Both the position numbers and the translations under genes were made by a program. The notes under the pieces were generated by a model. It saw only the letters and a list, made by a program, of their open reading frames with translations. It was not told the origin of the DNA and did no database searches. Positions 36,423 through 45,502 of a DNA stretch of 64,000 bases are shown piece after piece. The DNA lies in NCBI RefSeq assembly GCF_037890675.1, contig NZ_CP149574.1, positions 1,178,001-1,242,000 on the forward strand, given 5' to 3'. The DNA comes from Methylovirgula sp. 4M-Z18. GTDB taxonomy: Bacteria > Pseudomonadota > Alphaproteobacteria > Rhizobiales > Beijerinckiaceae. Numbering within the stretch: the first letter of the stretch is position 1; each line of letters opens with the position of its first letter.

Positions 36423-36863
36423 ATGCGATATCTCCACACAATGATCCGCGTCACCGATCTCGATGCCTCGCTCGATTTCTTCGTCAACAAGCTCGGCCTT
36501 GTCGAAGTGCGCCGGCACGAGAGTGAAAAAGGCCGCTACACTTTGGTGTTCCTGGCCGCGCCGAAGGACGATAAGGGCAACAAGACGTTCGACGCGCCGT
36601 TGCTGGAGCTGACCTATAATTGGGACCCGGAAGTCTATACCGGCGGCCGCAACTTCGGTCACCTCGCTTACCGCGTCGACAACATTTACGAGCTTTGCGA
36701 AAAATTGATGAAGGCTGGCGTGACGATCAACCGGCCGCCGCGCGACGGCAATATGGCCTTCATCCGCACGCCGGATCAGATCTCGATCGAATTGCTGCAG
36801 GACGGCCCGCCGCTGCCGCCCGCCGAACCGTGGGCGAGCATGCCCAATACCGGCGTGTGGTAA
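36423..36863 (+). CDS. gloA: Lactoylglutathione lyase (glyoxalase I)
   Basis: 146 residues, single-domain proteobacterial size. It isomerises the methylglyoxal-glutathione hemithioacetal to S-lactoylglutathione. Metal ligands are visible: His5 in [13 protein letters not shown], Glu in [13 protein letters not shown], His in [17 protein letters not shown] and Glu in [18 protein letters not shown] lies upstream of the ATG at 36423. It stands alone, divergent from the CDF gene. Confidence 0.95.
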   Translation: MRYLHTMIRVTDLDASLDFFVNKLGLVEVRRHESEKGRYTLVFLAAPKDDKGNKTFDAPLLELTYNWDPEVYTGGRNFGHLAYRVDNIYELCEKLMKAGVTINRPPRDGNMAFIRTPDQISIELLQDGPPLPPAEPWASMPNTGVW

Positions 36864-36920
36864 GCTGTATGCCGCGTTGTATTGGCGGCGCTTACTTCGG
36901 ACTCATGTGACACCAACGTC

Positions 36921-37051
36921 TGGCATCCCGGACTTGATCCGGGATCCAGCGCCACACATGAGCATTTGCGAGAGTGGCCTGCGGCGCAGTGCTAATGATG
37001 ATTCACGCGCTGCGCGGTTCTGGATCCCGAGTCTAGCCCGGGATGACATCG
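36921..37051. repeat. Intergenic inverted repeat, type B (copy 2)
   Basis: Left arm 36923-36949 (GCATCCCGGACTTGATCCGG then GATCCAG) and right arm 37020-37049 (CTGGATCCCGAGTCTAGCCC then GGGATGACA) are imperfect reverse complements related to the pair at 8371-8515. It sits between gloA and the LldP-type permease gene. Confidence 0.8.
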
Positions 37052-37084
37052 TGGCCTTCCCATAGGTCGCGGCTTATCGCTGTT

Positions 37085-38704
37085 TTATTGGCCCGGCACG
37101 ACGGGAATGATGCCGGGGACGATATATTGCTGCACGATCACCAGCGCGACCAGCACCAGGGTCAAAATGATACTGTGGCCGAAGGTGCGGGCGAAGATGA
37201 TGCCTTCCTGGCCTTTCAGATTGGTGACGGAAACGCCGGTGGCGATATTTTGCGGCGAGATCATCTTACCCATCACGCCGCCGGACGAATTGGTGGCGGC
37301 AAAGAGCACGGGGCTCAAGTTGAGTTGCCGCGACGCCACCACCTGCAAATTGCCGAACAGCGCATTGCCCGACGTGTCGCTGCCCGACAGGAAGACAGCG
37401 ATCCAGCCGAGGAATGGCGACAGTAGGATGAACAGATGGCCGGTGGCCGCGGCGCCGTCGCCGAGCGTATAGGCCATGCCGGAATAATTCATCAGATAGG
37501 CGAGGCCGAGCACCAGCATCACCGTGACGATCGCGATCCAGGATTGCGACAGGGTGCGCGCGATACATTGGACGAATGTCGCCGGGCTGATGCGCACCAG
37601 GAGCGCGGTGAGAATGGCCGCGACCAGAATGGCGGTGCCGGTGGCGAGCGGCTGGAACGCCCAGATCGCTCCATAGGGCTTGTTGTTATAGAGCGTGATC
37701 GAGATGGCATTGTGCAGCCCCGGCCATTGAACGCCAACTTGGCCCTGCGCCGCAACGCTATAGACCGTCCAGACGATCACCACTGCGGAGACGACGAGCC
37801 ACGGGATCCAGCCTTGCCAGGGGGATACGTTGCTCGGCGCCGTGGCGTCGGCAAGCGCTGCGGATTGAACCGCGAATTGCGGATCGGGCGCGGGCCGCCA
37901 GATCTGCAGGAACAGCAGGGTCACGATCAAAGATCCGAGCGACGACAAGACGTCGGTGAGCGTGTAATCGATGAAATTGGCGGTGACGAATTGCGCCAGG
38001 CCGAAGCTCGCGCCGGCGACGAGGAGGACCGGCCACAGCGCGCGCACCGAACGCATGCCGCCATAGGCGAACATGACATAGAACGGCAGCAGCAGCGCCA
38101 TGAACGGCAATTGCCGCCCGACCATCGCGCCGAGCACATTGGCGGGCAATCCGGTTACGCTGCCAAGCACCGTCACCGGCACGCCGAGCGCACCGAAGGC
38201 AACCGGTGCGGTGTTGAAGATCAGGACGAAGACCAGGGCTTCCTGTGCTGGAAAGCCGACGAGGATGAGCAAGGAGCTCGTGATCGCGACCGGCGTGCCG
38301 AAACCGGCAATGCCTTCGAGCAAGGCGCCGAAACAGAAGCCGATGACGACGAGCACCACGCGCCGGTCGTCCGGCAGATGCTGGATGACCCAGGTTCGGA
38401 ACGCGTCGAACCGTCCGGAGGCCACCGCGATATTGTAGAGCAGCAGCGCATTGACCACGATCCACATCACCGGCCACAGCGCGAAGACCATGCCATTCGC
38501 CACCGAGTCAAAGGCAAGAGCCGTCGGCATCTGCCATACGGCGAGGGCGAGCACGAGCGCGACGATCAGCCCGGCGAGTGAGGCCTGCCAAGCTGGCCGC
38601 CGCACGACGCCGAGAAGAATCAGCATCGTCACGATCGGCAATGCGGCGACGATGAAGGACAAAAAGAGATTGTCGCCGACCGGCGTCAAAAGCTGCTGAA
38701 ACAT
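37085..38704 (-). CDS. L-lactate permease (LldP/LctP) family transporter
   Basis: 539 residues from the ATG at 38704 (MFQQLLTPVGDNLFLSFIVA); the frame extends upstream to 38830 without conserved sequence. About 14 hydrophobic helices. Family signatures: GFCFGALLEGIAGFGTPVAI, then SSLLILVGFPAQEALVFVLI, and near the end LFGNLQVVASRQLNLSPVLF and SSGGVMGKMISPQNIATGVS. Known members carry L-lactate, D-lactate or glycolate with H+. Here it lies downstream of the BKACE gene on the same strand (122-bp gap), so it may import that pathway's substrate rather than lactate. Confidence 0.88.
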   Translation of the reverse strand: MFQQLLTPVGDNLFLSFIVAALPIVTMLILLGVVRRPAWQASLAGLIVALVLALAVWQMPTALAFDSVANGMVFALWPVMWIVVNALLLYNIAVASGRFDAFRTWVIQHLPDDRRVVLVVIGFCFGALLEGIAGFGTPVAITSSLLILVGFPAQEALVFVLIFNTAPVAFGALGVPVTVLGSVTGLPANVLGAMVGRQLPFMALLLPFYVMFAYGGMRSVRALWPVLLVAGASFGLAQFVTANFIDYTLTDVLSSLGSLIVTLLFLQIWRPAPDPQFAVQSAALADATAPSNVSPWQGWIPWLVVSAVVIVWTVYSVAAQGQVGVQWPGLHNAISITLYNNKPYGAIWAFQPLATGTAILVAAILTALLVRISPATFVQCIARTLSQSWIAIVTVMLVLGLAYLMNYSGMAYTLGDGAAATGHLFILLSPFLGWIAVFLSGSDTSGNALFGNLQVVASRQLNLSPVLFAATNSSGGVMGKMISPQNIATGVSVTNLKGQEGIIFARTFGHSIILTLVLVALVIVQQYIVPGIIPVVPGQ

Positions 38705-38826
38705 ATCGAATCCTCCCGCAATATTTTTGTAAGAAAGTGGTGTATTGTTATGAAAAGTCAATTGGTTGTATGGGGTTATCGCCCTTCTTCCGCGCGAAAG
38801 CGTGGCATAAGGGCGCCTGTCATGCG

Positions 38827-39651
38827 TCAAGCTTGCGCCCAGCTTTGCCGCAAGCCGTCCGCATCGAGCAGGCCCAGCCCAAGCCTGCCGGCAATGTCGG
38901 CGACTAGGCCAATCTGCGCCGCATTGTCTTGTGCCGGCGTGCCGTCCGGCCGCCAGAGGTTGTTCTCGAACCCGACCCGCATGTGGCCGCCGCGCAGGGC
39001 GGCGGCAAGCACGCAGGCCGCCTCGTAACGGCCAAAGGCGCAGACCGACCAGTGTGGCGCTTGCGGCTGGGATGGGACGAGGAACGGGTCGAGGTCCTGG
39101 GGCGTTGAGGTCTGGTTCGCTGTGTAGCGCCCGAGCACGTAAAGCACGGGCACATGGTCCCAGGGAATGACACCGCGCTGCTGCATGTCGGCCAGACGCG
39201 CAGCTTCCTCCGGCGTGTAGAGAATAATCTGGGGCAGGATCCGTTCCGCCTTCAGCCAGGTTAGAAACGCGGCAAAGGCCGGTTCGTGGGCGGCTTCCGG
39301 CACGAGTTCGCGCAGGGCGAGCGAGACCGCCTCGGGCCGCACCGCCTTGACGACAGCCATTTGCTGGTCTGGCTGATAGATCCCGAGCGCTTCCGAGGTG
39401 ATCTGGACGATCATTCTGTCGCCGGCGGCGTTGCGGATGGCTTGGAGCGCCGCGCGATAGGCGTCGGCGTCCAAAAGGTGCCGGTTATCGGCGTCGCGGA
39501 CATGGATGTGGATGGCCGCCGCGCCCGCCTCGCGGCAGGCTGCGGCAGTCGCGGCAAGCTCGGCGGGGCCGAGCGGCAAGGCCGGATGGTCCTGCTTGGT
39601 GCGCCGCCCGCCGTTGGGCGCGACCATGATGCTGCTGAAGGGAAGGGACAT
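38827..39651 (-). CDS. BKACE family beta-keto acid cleavage enzyme
   Basis: 274 residues from the ATG at 39651. BKACE enzymes (the family of 3-keto-5-aminohexanoate cleavage enzyme) condense a beta-keto acid with acetyl-CoA, giving acetoacetate and an acyl-CoA. The metal-binding His pair is in GAAAIHIHVRDADNRH (48 and 50), the third ligand Glu is in MRVGFENNLWRPDG, and SLALRELVPE is a conserved strand. Family members differ widely in substrate and the specificity is not readable. It is divergent from an RpiR regulator and an aminotransferase, and upstream of the permease. Confidence 0.9.
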   Translation of the reverse strand: MSLPFSSIMVAPNGGRRTKQDHPALPLGPAELAATAAACREAGAAAIHIHVRDADNRHLLDADAYRAALQAIRNAAGDRMIVQITSEALGIYQPDQQMAVVKAVRPEAVSLALRELVPEAAHEPAFAAFLTWLKAERILPQIILYTPEEAARLADMQQRGVIPWDHVPVLYVLGRYTANQTSTPQDLDPFLVPSQPQAPHWSVCAFGRYEAACVLAAALRGGHMRVGFENNLWRPDGTPAQDNAAQIGLVADIAGRLGLGLLDADGLRQSWAQA

Positions 39652-39719
39652 GGCATCACTCCGTCGAAATCGGCCCATTCAAGCACGATGAAACGATTGT
39701 TGCAATAGCTTGGCAATTT

Positions 39720-39737
39720 ATGATACATATGTTTCAT
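39720..39737. promoter_or_regulatory. RpiR operator candidate
   Basis: ATGATACATATGTTTCAT is a near-perfect 18-bp palindrome (16 of 18 positions symmetric). It lies in the divergent gap and overlaps the RpiR start codon at 39736. The TGAAACA-type half sites fit the RpiR family. A second GATGAAACGATTG-like half occurs near 39687. Confidence 0.5.
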
Positions 39738-40626
39738 GATCGCCTCGCCCTTGCATCATCAGATCTCGTCCGCATTGCCCGCCATGTCGGCGCAATTGCA
39801 GGCTGCGGCGCAATTCGTCCTCGCGCATCCGCAGGATGTGGCGCTTCTGTCGATGCGCGAATTGGCGCGGCGCGCCGAGCTGCAGCCCGCGACCATGACG
39901 CGGCTCGCGCAACATCTCGGCTTTGCCGGCTATGACGAATTGCGCGATTTGCACGCTGCGGCCCTGCGCCGCGGCACGACGGGATTTGCCGATAAGGTCG
40001 GGACGCAGGCGGCGCGGCAGAAGCGCAAAGGCGACCATGCGCTGGCCGCCGACCTTCTCGACACGATGCGGGGGCAGATCGCGGCATTGGCGGCGCCGGA
40101 GATGCTCGACGCCTATGTCCGCGCCGCGAAGATGCTTCTTTCCGCGCGGCGCATCTTCTGTCTCGGCTTGCGCTCCAGCCACGCGGTCGCTTGGCACCTG
40201 CATTACGTGCTGTCGCTGATCGGCGATCGCGCCGTGCTGCTCGACGGGCTCGCCGGCACCGGCGCCGACCAGCTTCGCCATGCCAAGCGCGGCGATATGC
40301 TGTTCGCGGTCAGCGTGCAGCCCTATACCGGTGCCAGCATCGATCTGGCGCGCTATGCGGCGGGGCGGGGCGTGAAAATTCTCGCGCTGACTGATCACGC
40401 GGCCGCGCCGCTCGCCACGCTCGCCGCCGAGACCATCGTGGTTCCGACCGACAGTCCGTCGTTCTTCCACACGATGGCGCCGGCTTTCATCGTCGCCGAA
40501 ATTCTGGCGGCGCTGGTGGCCGGCCGCGACGGCACGGGCTCGCTCAAGGCGCTGCGGCAGACCGACGATTATTTCGCCGCCCTCGACATCCATCTCAAAC
40601 CCAGGCACGGGAACCAAAAATCATGA
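39736..40626 (+). CDS. RpiR/MurR family transcriptional regulator
   Basis: 296 residues. The N-terminal HTH_6 domain (SMRELARRAELQPATMTRLA then QHLGFAGYDELRDLHAAALR) is followed by a SIS sugar/phosphate-binding domain (RIFCLGLRSSHAVAWHLHYV, then MLFAVSVQPYTGASIDLARY). RpiR proteins sense phosphosugars or other metabolites. It is translationally coupled to the aminotransferase downstream (ATGA overlap, 40623-40626) and divergent from the BKACE gene. Confidence 0.92.
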   Translation: MIASPLHHQISSALPAMSAQLQAAAQFVLAHPQDVALLSMRELARRAELQPATMTRLAQHLGFAGYDELRDLHAAALRRGTTGFADKVGTQAARQKRKGDHALAADLLDTMRGQIAALAAPEMLDAYVRAAKMLLSARRIFCLGLRSSHAVAWHLHYVLSLIGDRAVLLDGLAGTGADQLRHAKRGDMLFAVSVQPYTGASIDLARYAAGRGVKILALTDHAAAPLATLAAETIVVPTDSPSFFHTMAPAFIVAEILAALVAGRDGTGSLKALRQTDDYFAALDIHLKPRHGNQKS

Positions 40627-41951
40627 CACATATTCTGCACCGGCAAATCCGCGGCCGCCTGCCGGTCGCCGTGGGCGGCAAGGGCGTCGAATTGTTCGAT
40701 GCGGATGGCCGCGCCTATATCGATGCGTCGGGCGGCGCCGCCGTATCGTGCCTCGGCCACGGCCATCCCGACGTGATCGCGGCCATCCATGCGCAGGTCG
40801 ACAAATTGGCCTACGCGCATACGAGCTTCTTCACGAGCGCAGTGACGGAAGCGCTGGCCGATCGCCTGGTGCAGGAGGCGCCCGAGGGGTTGGACCACGT
40901 CTATTTCGTCAGCGGCGGTTCGGAAGCGGTGGAAGCCGCGCTCAAAATGGCACGGCAATATTTCGTCGAGAAGGGCGAGCCGCAACGCCGGCATATCATC
41001 GCGCGGCAGCAAAGCTACCACGGCAACACGCTCGGCGCGCTGGCGACGGGCGGCAATGCCTGGCGCCGTGCGCAGTTTCAGCCGTTGCTGATCGAGACCC
41101 ATCACATCGATCCGTGCTACGCCTACCGCTATCAGCGCACCGGCGAAAGCGATGCGGAATTTGCGGCGCGTGCCGCGCAGCAGCTCGAGGACAAAATCCT
41201 GGAACTCGGGGCTGATCAGGTGATCGCCTTCGTCGCCGAGCCGGTGGTGGGCGCGACTTTGGGCGCGGTGCCCTCGGTCGGCGATTATTTCAAACGCATC
41301 CGCGCCATTTGCGACAAATATGGCGTTCTGCTGATCCTCGACGAGGTGATGTGCGGGATGGGCCGCACCGGCACGCTGCACGCTTGCACGCAGGACGGAA
41401 TCGTGCCTGATCTGATGACGATCGCCAAGGGCCTCGGCGGCGGCTATCAGCCGATTGGCGCGGTGCTTCTGGGCCATCATATTTTCGCGGCGTTCGAGCA
41501 GGGCTCCGGCTTCTTCCAGCATGGGCACACCTATCTCGGCCATCCCGTTGCGGCGGCGGCGAGCCTTGCGGTGCAGGACGTGATCAAACGCGATCGCCTG
41601 CTCGACAATGTTCAGGCAATGGGCACGCGACTCGCCTCGCGCCTGCGCGAGCGCTTCGGCAACAATACCCATATCGGCGACATCCGCGGGCGCGGCCTGT
41701 TCATGGGGCTCGAACTCGTCGCCGACCCGATCACGAAGGTGCCGTTTTCGCCCGAGCTCAAATTGAACGGCCGCATCAAGGCCGAGGCGATGAAGCGGGG
41801 GCTATGCTGCTATCCGGGCGGCGGCACGATCGACGGCAGACAAGGCGATCATATCCTGCTGGCGCCGCCGTTCATCTCGACGCCGGAGGTCATCGATGCG
41901 ATCGTCGAGCGCCTCGGCGACGCGGTCGATGCAGCGCTTGGCGCTGTGTGA
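40623..41951 (+). CDS. Class III PLP-dependent aminotransferase
   Basis: 442 residues. Family signatures: YFVSGGSEAVEAALKMARQY (PLP phosphate loop), GVLLILDEVMCGMGRTGTLH (Asp pairing with the PLP nitrogen), and the PLP lysine in MTIAKGLGGGYQPIGAV (Lys269). The fold group includes omega-amino acid:pyruvate, GABA and diamine aminotransferases. It would supply a keto compound from an amine or amino acid. Clustered with an RpiR regulator, a BKACE enzyme and an LldP-type permease. Confidence 0.93.
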   Translation: MTHILHRQIRGRLPVAVGGKGVELFDADGRAYIDASGGAAVSCLGHGHPDVIAAIHAQVDKLAYAHTSFFTSAVTEALADRLVQEAPEGLDHVYFVSGGSEAVEAALKMARQYFVEKGEPQRRHIIARQQSYHGNTLGALATGGNAWRRAQFQPLLIETHHIDPCYAYRYQRTGESDAEFAARAAQQLEDKILELGADQVIAFVAEPVVGATLGAVPSVGDYFKRIRAICDKYGVLLILDEVMCGMGRTGTLHACTQDGIVPDLMTIAKGLGGGYQPIGAVLLGHHIFAAFEQGSGFFQHGHTYLGHPVAAAASLAVQDVIKRDRLLDNVQAMGTRLASRLRERFGNNTHIGDIRGRGLFMGLELVADPITKVPFSPELKLNGRIKAEAMKRGLCCYPGGGTIDGRQGDHILLAPPFISTPEVIDAIVERLGDAVDAALGAV

Positions 41952-41985
41952 TCGCCTAGCGTCCATCTATAAGCGTCAACAGGCC

Positions 41986-42567
41986 TTACTGCATGGTGTC
42001 ATAGGCCCGGACGATCCAACTGATCTGGTAGATGAGGCCGATGCTGGCAAAGACGAGGTGGAAGCGCCGGCTCGCGACGAAGATTGCCGCGATGCAGAGG
42101 GTGACATAGACTGCATTGCGGATGGGATATTCGAGGCCCAACGACGCAAAATAGCTTTGGCCCTTCAGTGCCGTGTCGATGATATCGATCACATAGGCAA
42201 AGGCCAGCAGGCCGAAGAACACGCGCCGCCGCGATAAGAAGTAATCTTCATAGCCATTGTATTCGGCCAATGTGTCGGGGAAGAGCAGGGTGCACAGGAA
42301 AAACAGCAGGCAGCCGTAGAAGGTCACGAAGGCGAAGACCAGAAAATCGATGTCGACGAGGTCGCGCAGGTGAATTTCCCACCACAGGAAGTGCAGGAGA
42401 AAGATCAGCATCGACACGGCCCAGCCGACATGGGGCCAAAAGATCCGCAGCACGCCCGGGTGCTGCACGAATTTGGCGAGGCCGCTCAAAAGGCGGCCCA
42501 TGCTCGCGCTCACGATCATGGCGACGACGGTCATGACGGTCGTATAGGCGAGCGGAATCTGAGTCAC
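41986..42567 (-). CDS. Multi-helix membrane protein of unknown function
   Basis: I choose the GTG at 42567, preceded by AGGGGGC, giving MTQIPLAYTTVMTVVAMIVS and 193 residues. Five hydrophobic segments, with conserved-looking charged spots in HFLWWEIHLRDLVDIDFLVF and a DYFLSRRRVFFGLLAFAYV stretch. No family was recognised. It sits between the aminotransferase and a GAF-Fis regulator on the minus strand. Confidence 0.7.
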   Translation of the reverse strand: MTQIPLAYTTVMTVVAMIVSASMGRLLSGLAKFVQHPGVLRIFWPHVGWAVSMLIFLLHFLWWEIHLRDLVDIDFLVFAFVTFYGCLLFFLCTLLFPDTLAEYNGYEDYFLSRRRVFFGLLAFAYVIDIIDTALKGQSYFASLGLEYPIRNAVYVTLCIAAIFVASRRFHLVFASIGLIYQISWIVRAYDTMQ

Positions 42568-42683
42568 GAAGCCCCCTGTGCGGTGAAGTGTTCCCGATAG
42601 AGTGGGCCAAGTCACGATAGGCGGGCAAGCCGGCACGAGCTGCATCTCGCGCTTTCGCGCCGACTTTTCAACAGGTTAAATGA

Positions 42684-43670
42684 TCAGCTTTTCTTGCGCA
42701 GGTCGTAGTAGGCGAGTTTTCGCTTCATCGTCGCGCGACTGATGTTGAGCAAATTTGCGGCGGCGGAGACGTTTCCCTTGCTTCGAACCAGCGCGCGGCG
42801 AATGATGCTGCGTTCGGCCTGAGACAGATCGTCCGGAGTATTGTCGAACAGATCCCGGGCACAAATGCCTTCCCGCAGCTGACGGTCGGTCAGCTTCAGG
42901 GCTGTCCGCGCGCCCCGTGTCGCTCCCACGACGACGTCGTCGCCATCCACCGCCAGGAGCGCAGCCCCTGATCGGGATGAGCGACCGGCGACCGAAATAA
43001 TCCGTGCCGCGCTGAATTTCTGATGGAAGTAGTCGATTTCGATTTGCCGAGCCGTTTCGGCAACCAGCGACACCATATGGGCCGGCCAGGTCCCGTCCGT
43101 GTCGGGGCCGTAAATCGTCACGTCCAAAGCCCCCGCGATTTCACCGACGTGATCGAATATGGGAGCGGCGGCGCAGCTCACGCTCATGTGCCGTTCGTAA
43201 AAATGCTGCTCCTTGTGGATCAGAAGCGGGCTCTTTTCGACCAGGCACGTGCCTATTCCATTAGTCCCTTCGGTCTGCTCATTCCAGTCAACTCCTGGAT
43301 GAAGGCCCAGTCGATGCAATTCCGCGGCGTCGGACAACGGAACACTGCTATGAACAAGAATGCCGCTTTGCCCCGCAAACAGAATACATGCTTTGGTGCC
43401 TTGCGACACGGCATGCAGGCGCTCCAATGCGGCACGAGCGGCAAACAGGATTTCGTCCATTTCCTCGACGGAGTTACGCAGCTCGGCCGCAGTCAAGATA
43501 TGGGGCGGCTGCGCCCTCATAGGATCCAATCCGTAGCCGCCGATGCACCTGCTCCATGATGCGACGAGTTGCGACTGAGCGGCTTCTCCAGACGCCACGG
43601 CAGTGCAGATCCTCGCTGCGTGATCCCGAGCCGGCAGCATCTTGTTTGATCTCCTATAGGCAATATCCAT
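42684..43670 (-). CDS. GAF-domain regulator with Fis-type HTH, no AAA+ domain (AcoR-like)
   Basis: 328 residues. The N-terminal half resembles AcoR-type activators: ASGEAAQSQLVASWSRCIGG, then the GAF fold with LGLHPGVDWNEQTEGTNGIG and HFYERHMSVSCAAAPIFDHV. The C-terminal HTH_8 is LVRSKGNVSAAANLLNISRA then TMKRKLAYYDLRKKS. The sigma-54-interacting AAA+ module (GAFTGA, Walker A) that normally sits between them is absent. Such short forms can regulate sigma-70 promoters or act as co-regulators. No clear target is adjacent; it borders the accessory region. Confidence 0.88.
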   Translation of the reverse strand: MDIAYRRSNKMLPARDHAARICTAVASGEAAQSQLVASWSRCIGGYGLDPMRAQPPHILTAAELRNSVEEMDEILFAARAALERLHAVSQGTKACILFAGQSGILVHSSVPLSDAAELHRLGLHPGVDWNEQTEGTNGIGTCLVEKSPLLIHKEQHFYERHMSVSCAAAPIFDHVGEIAGALDVTIYGPDTDGTWPAHMVSLVAETARQIEIDYFHQKFSAARIISVAGRSSRSGAALLAVDGDDVVVGATRGARTALKLTDRQLREGICARDLFDNTPDDLSQAERSIIRRALVRSKGNVSAAANLLNISRATMKRKLAYYDLRKKS

Positions 43671-44226
43671 TGCGTGAAAATAGTGCGGTAAGCGTCAATC
43701 AAAACCTAAAAAATAAGAAATAGAGTAGTTTAATAATTTTGTTAGCTTGCAAATGCGAGTGCCATATTCGTCGCAAATAAATACAAAAACCACGTTGTTG
43801 ATCTATTACGAAATCGGGCAAGGTACTTTGCTACAACATTCATCCAATGGCTCAATTGTGAGCCACTTCGAGCCGCAAAAAAATAATATACGGGGTGACG
43901 TTTGGCAAGAGAAAGGCCAGCCTCCCGTGATGTATCAGATGATGTATCGGAGGTATTTGCAAAATCACATTAATGTCCCATTGGACCGAGCGACAGGGTG
44001 AGATCCTGCCGAAATTTTTGCGGATTTTGCGACAGTCGGTCCGGCCGCGGCGAGGTCCCTGCATCGGAAGGCGATTCGCAGGTCTTTTGTGAGTTTTCAT
44101 TTGTTTGCGCCCCAGCTTGTCGAACGAAGGTTTTCGCCGGCAGGGGTGTGTTCCGTGAGTTCATTCCCCTGGCTCCGCGATATGGATATAAGGAAATTCA
44201 TCGGATTGTTTTTAAAGGGAGAAAAC
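43671..44226. other. Non-coding, AT-rich at its left end
   Basis: No convincing gene. The first 300 bases are markedly AT-rich compared with the rest of the window and probably hold the promoter of the regulator on the minus strand. The right end carries AGGGAG before the small gene at 44227. Confidence 0.6.
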
Positions 44227-44460
44227 ATGATCGCCGAGAACGAGTTAGAGCAACTCAATGAAAGGATGTGGGAGGTTGAGGCTGCGCTCCAGGCCGTCGT
44301 CCGCGCCCTCGCGCGATTAAGTCCCAGCGGATTGAAGGGACTAATGGACGAGCTTCAACAAGGTTCCCGCAATGGATCGGTCAGCCCAAAAGTTGAAGGG
44401 CTCTGCATGCGATTGATCGACGATGCCATGGACGCAGCCGATCCAATGGGGAACTCGTAA
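44227..44460 (+). CDS. Small helical protein of unknown function
   Basis: 77 residues (starts MIAENELEQLNERMWEVEAA), with AAGGGAG 7 bases upstream of the ATG. It is strongly helical and amphipathic, with the heptad-like pattern ELEQLNERMWEVEAALQAVV, and no signal or membrane segment. A longer in-frame start at 44182 is possible but has no ribosome-binding site. Not recognised; it may be a small regulator or partner protein. Neighbours are a GAF regulator and an IS remnant. Confidence 0.55.
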   Translation: MIAENELEQLNERMWEVEAALQAVVRALARLSPSGLKGLMDELQQGSRNGSVSPKVEGLCMRLIDDAMDAADPMGNS

Positions 44461-44575
44461 CGTCCCATTCGAGAGCAAAGCGTATAAGGCTTTGGCGCCG
44501 ACGTTTTAAGCATGTGGTATTGGAGCCGGTGCAACGTCGACGAAAGTCGTTTGATGAATCATTGCAAGATGTCTT

Positions 44576-45502
44576 CTAAGTCATGTTGCCGAATGGGCGC
44601 GACCCCGACATAACATTGCCCATAAAGGGATCGTTGGCCGTGCGGCCGCCGTTGCCGCCCGCCACTTGCCGCCGCAACATGTTATTGACGAGAGCCTGGC
44701 GCGCTGCGATCGCCGATAGGTCCTTGAGCGCGTGGACGTGATGGAGTTCGCACTGGTCCGGCAACGGCGCGCCGGACGATGGTTGGGTGACGGGCGGCGC
44801 GTCAAGATCTCCGATCACGGCGGCGGTGATGCGATGGAGGCCGCGAGCGGCAAGGTCAGTCAACATCTGCTGCCAGATATCATCGCTCGATTTGTCCTGG
44901 ACCCAGAGGCCCAAGAGGTGGCGCGTGCCATCGCTCTTCAGTCCCAAGGCGTAATAGACCGGCCGGTCCTGGGTCAGCTTGCGCTCCCGCGTGGTCATCG
45001 GCAGGTCAGCGAACAGGGCGAAAGGATAGGCTGGTTCGAGCCGCCGCTCCTGCCAGTCGCGGACGATGCCGAGCACCGCATCGGTAATCCGCGGCGCCAA
45101 ATCGCGCGGCAAACCGAGATCATACAGCAGCGGCAACATGTCCTCGATCTCGGCGACATCCCGTCCATGGGCGTAGATGGCGAGAACCCGGTCGGTAAAA
45201 CCGTAAAAATGCCGGCGATGGTGCGGCACGAGGCGCGCCTCGAACCGGCCGGCGCGTTCGCGCGGGATGCGGACCGTGATCGTCGCGCCGTCCCGGCACG
45301 GAATCGTGCGACGCCAATAGCCGTTGCGAAAATTCCGCTTTCCGGCCCGCGCATCCAGTTCCAAATGATGGCTCAGCTCCGCATTGAGCATCGCCTCGAT
45401 CAATTTGATCTCAAGCTCGCCGAACAAATCGTGGGGCGACACGAGCGTCTTCCACTCGGGAGACAGAAACTGCGCAGCCAGAGCCTGCGTGGCTTGAGAC
45501 AT
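44576..45502 (-). pseudogene. IS256-family-like transposase, C-terminally truncated
   Basis: 308 codons against about 400 in intact IS256-family transposases. The N-terminus is typical (FGELEIKLIEAMLNAELSHH, GYWRRTIPCRDGATITVRIP). The catalytic core is altered: where family members have F-D-A-L the protein has FADLPM, and where V-D-G-L-K-G is expected it has AVIGDLDAPP. The segment carrying the catalytic Glu is missing. The reading frame is otherwise intact. Terminal repeats and target duplications were not found. It is probably inactive. Confidence 0.65.

Noticed and set aside
37436-38581. 381-codon plus-strand frame opposite the LldP-type permease
   Set aside because: Antisense shadow of a membrane protein; highly charged and without domain.
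43747-44001. 84-codon plus-strand frame in the AT-rich gap
   Set aside because: No ribosome-binding site, no signal or family features; probably random frame.
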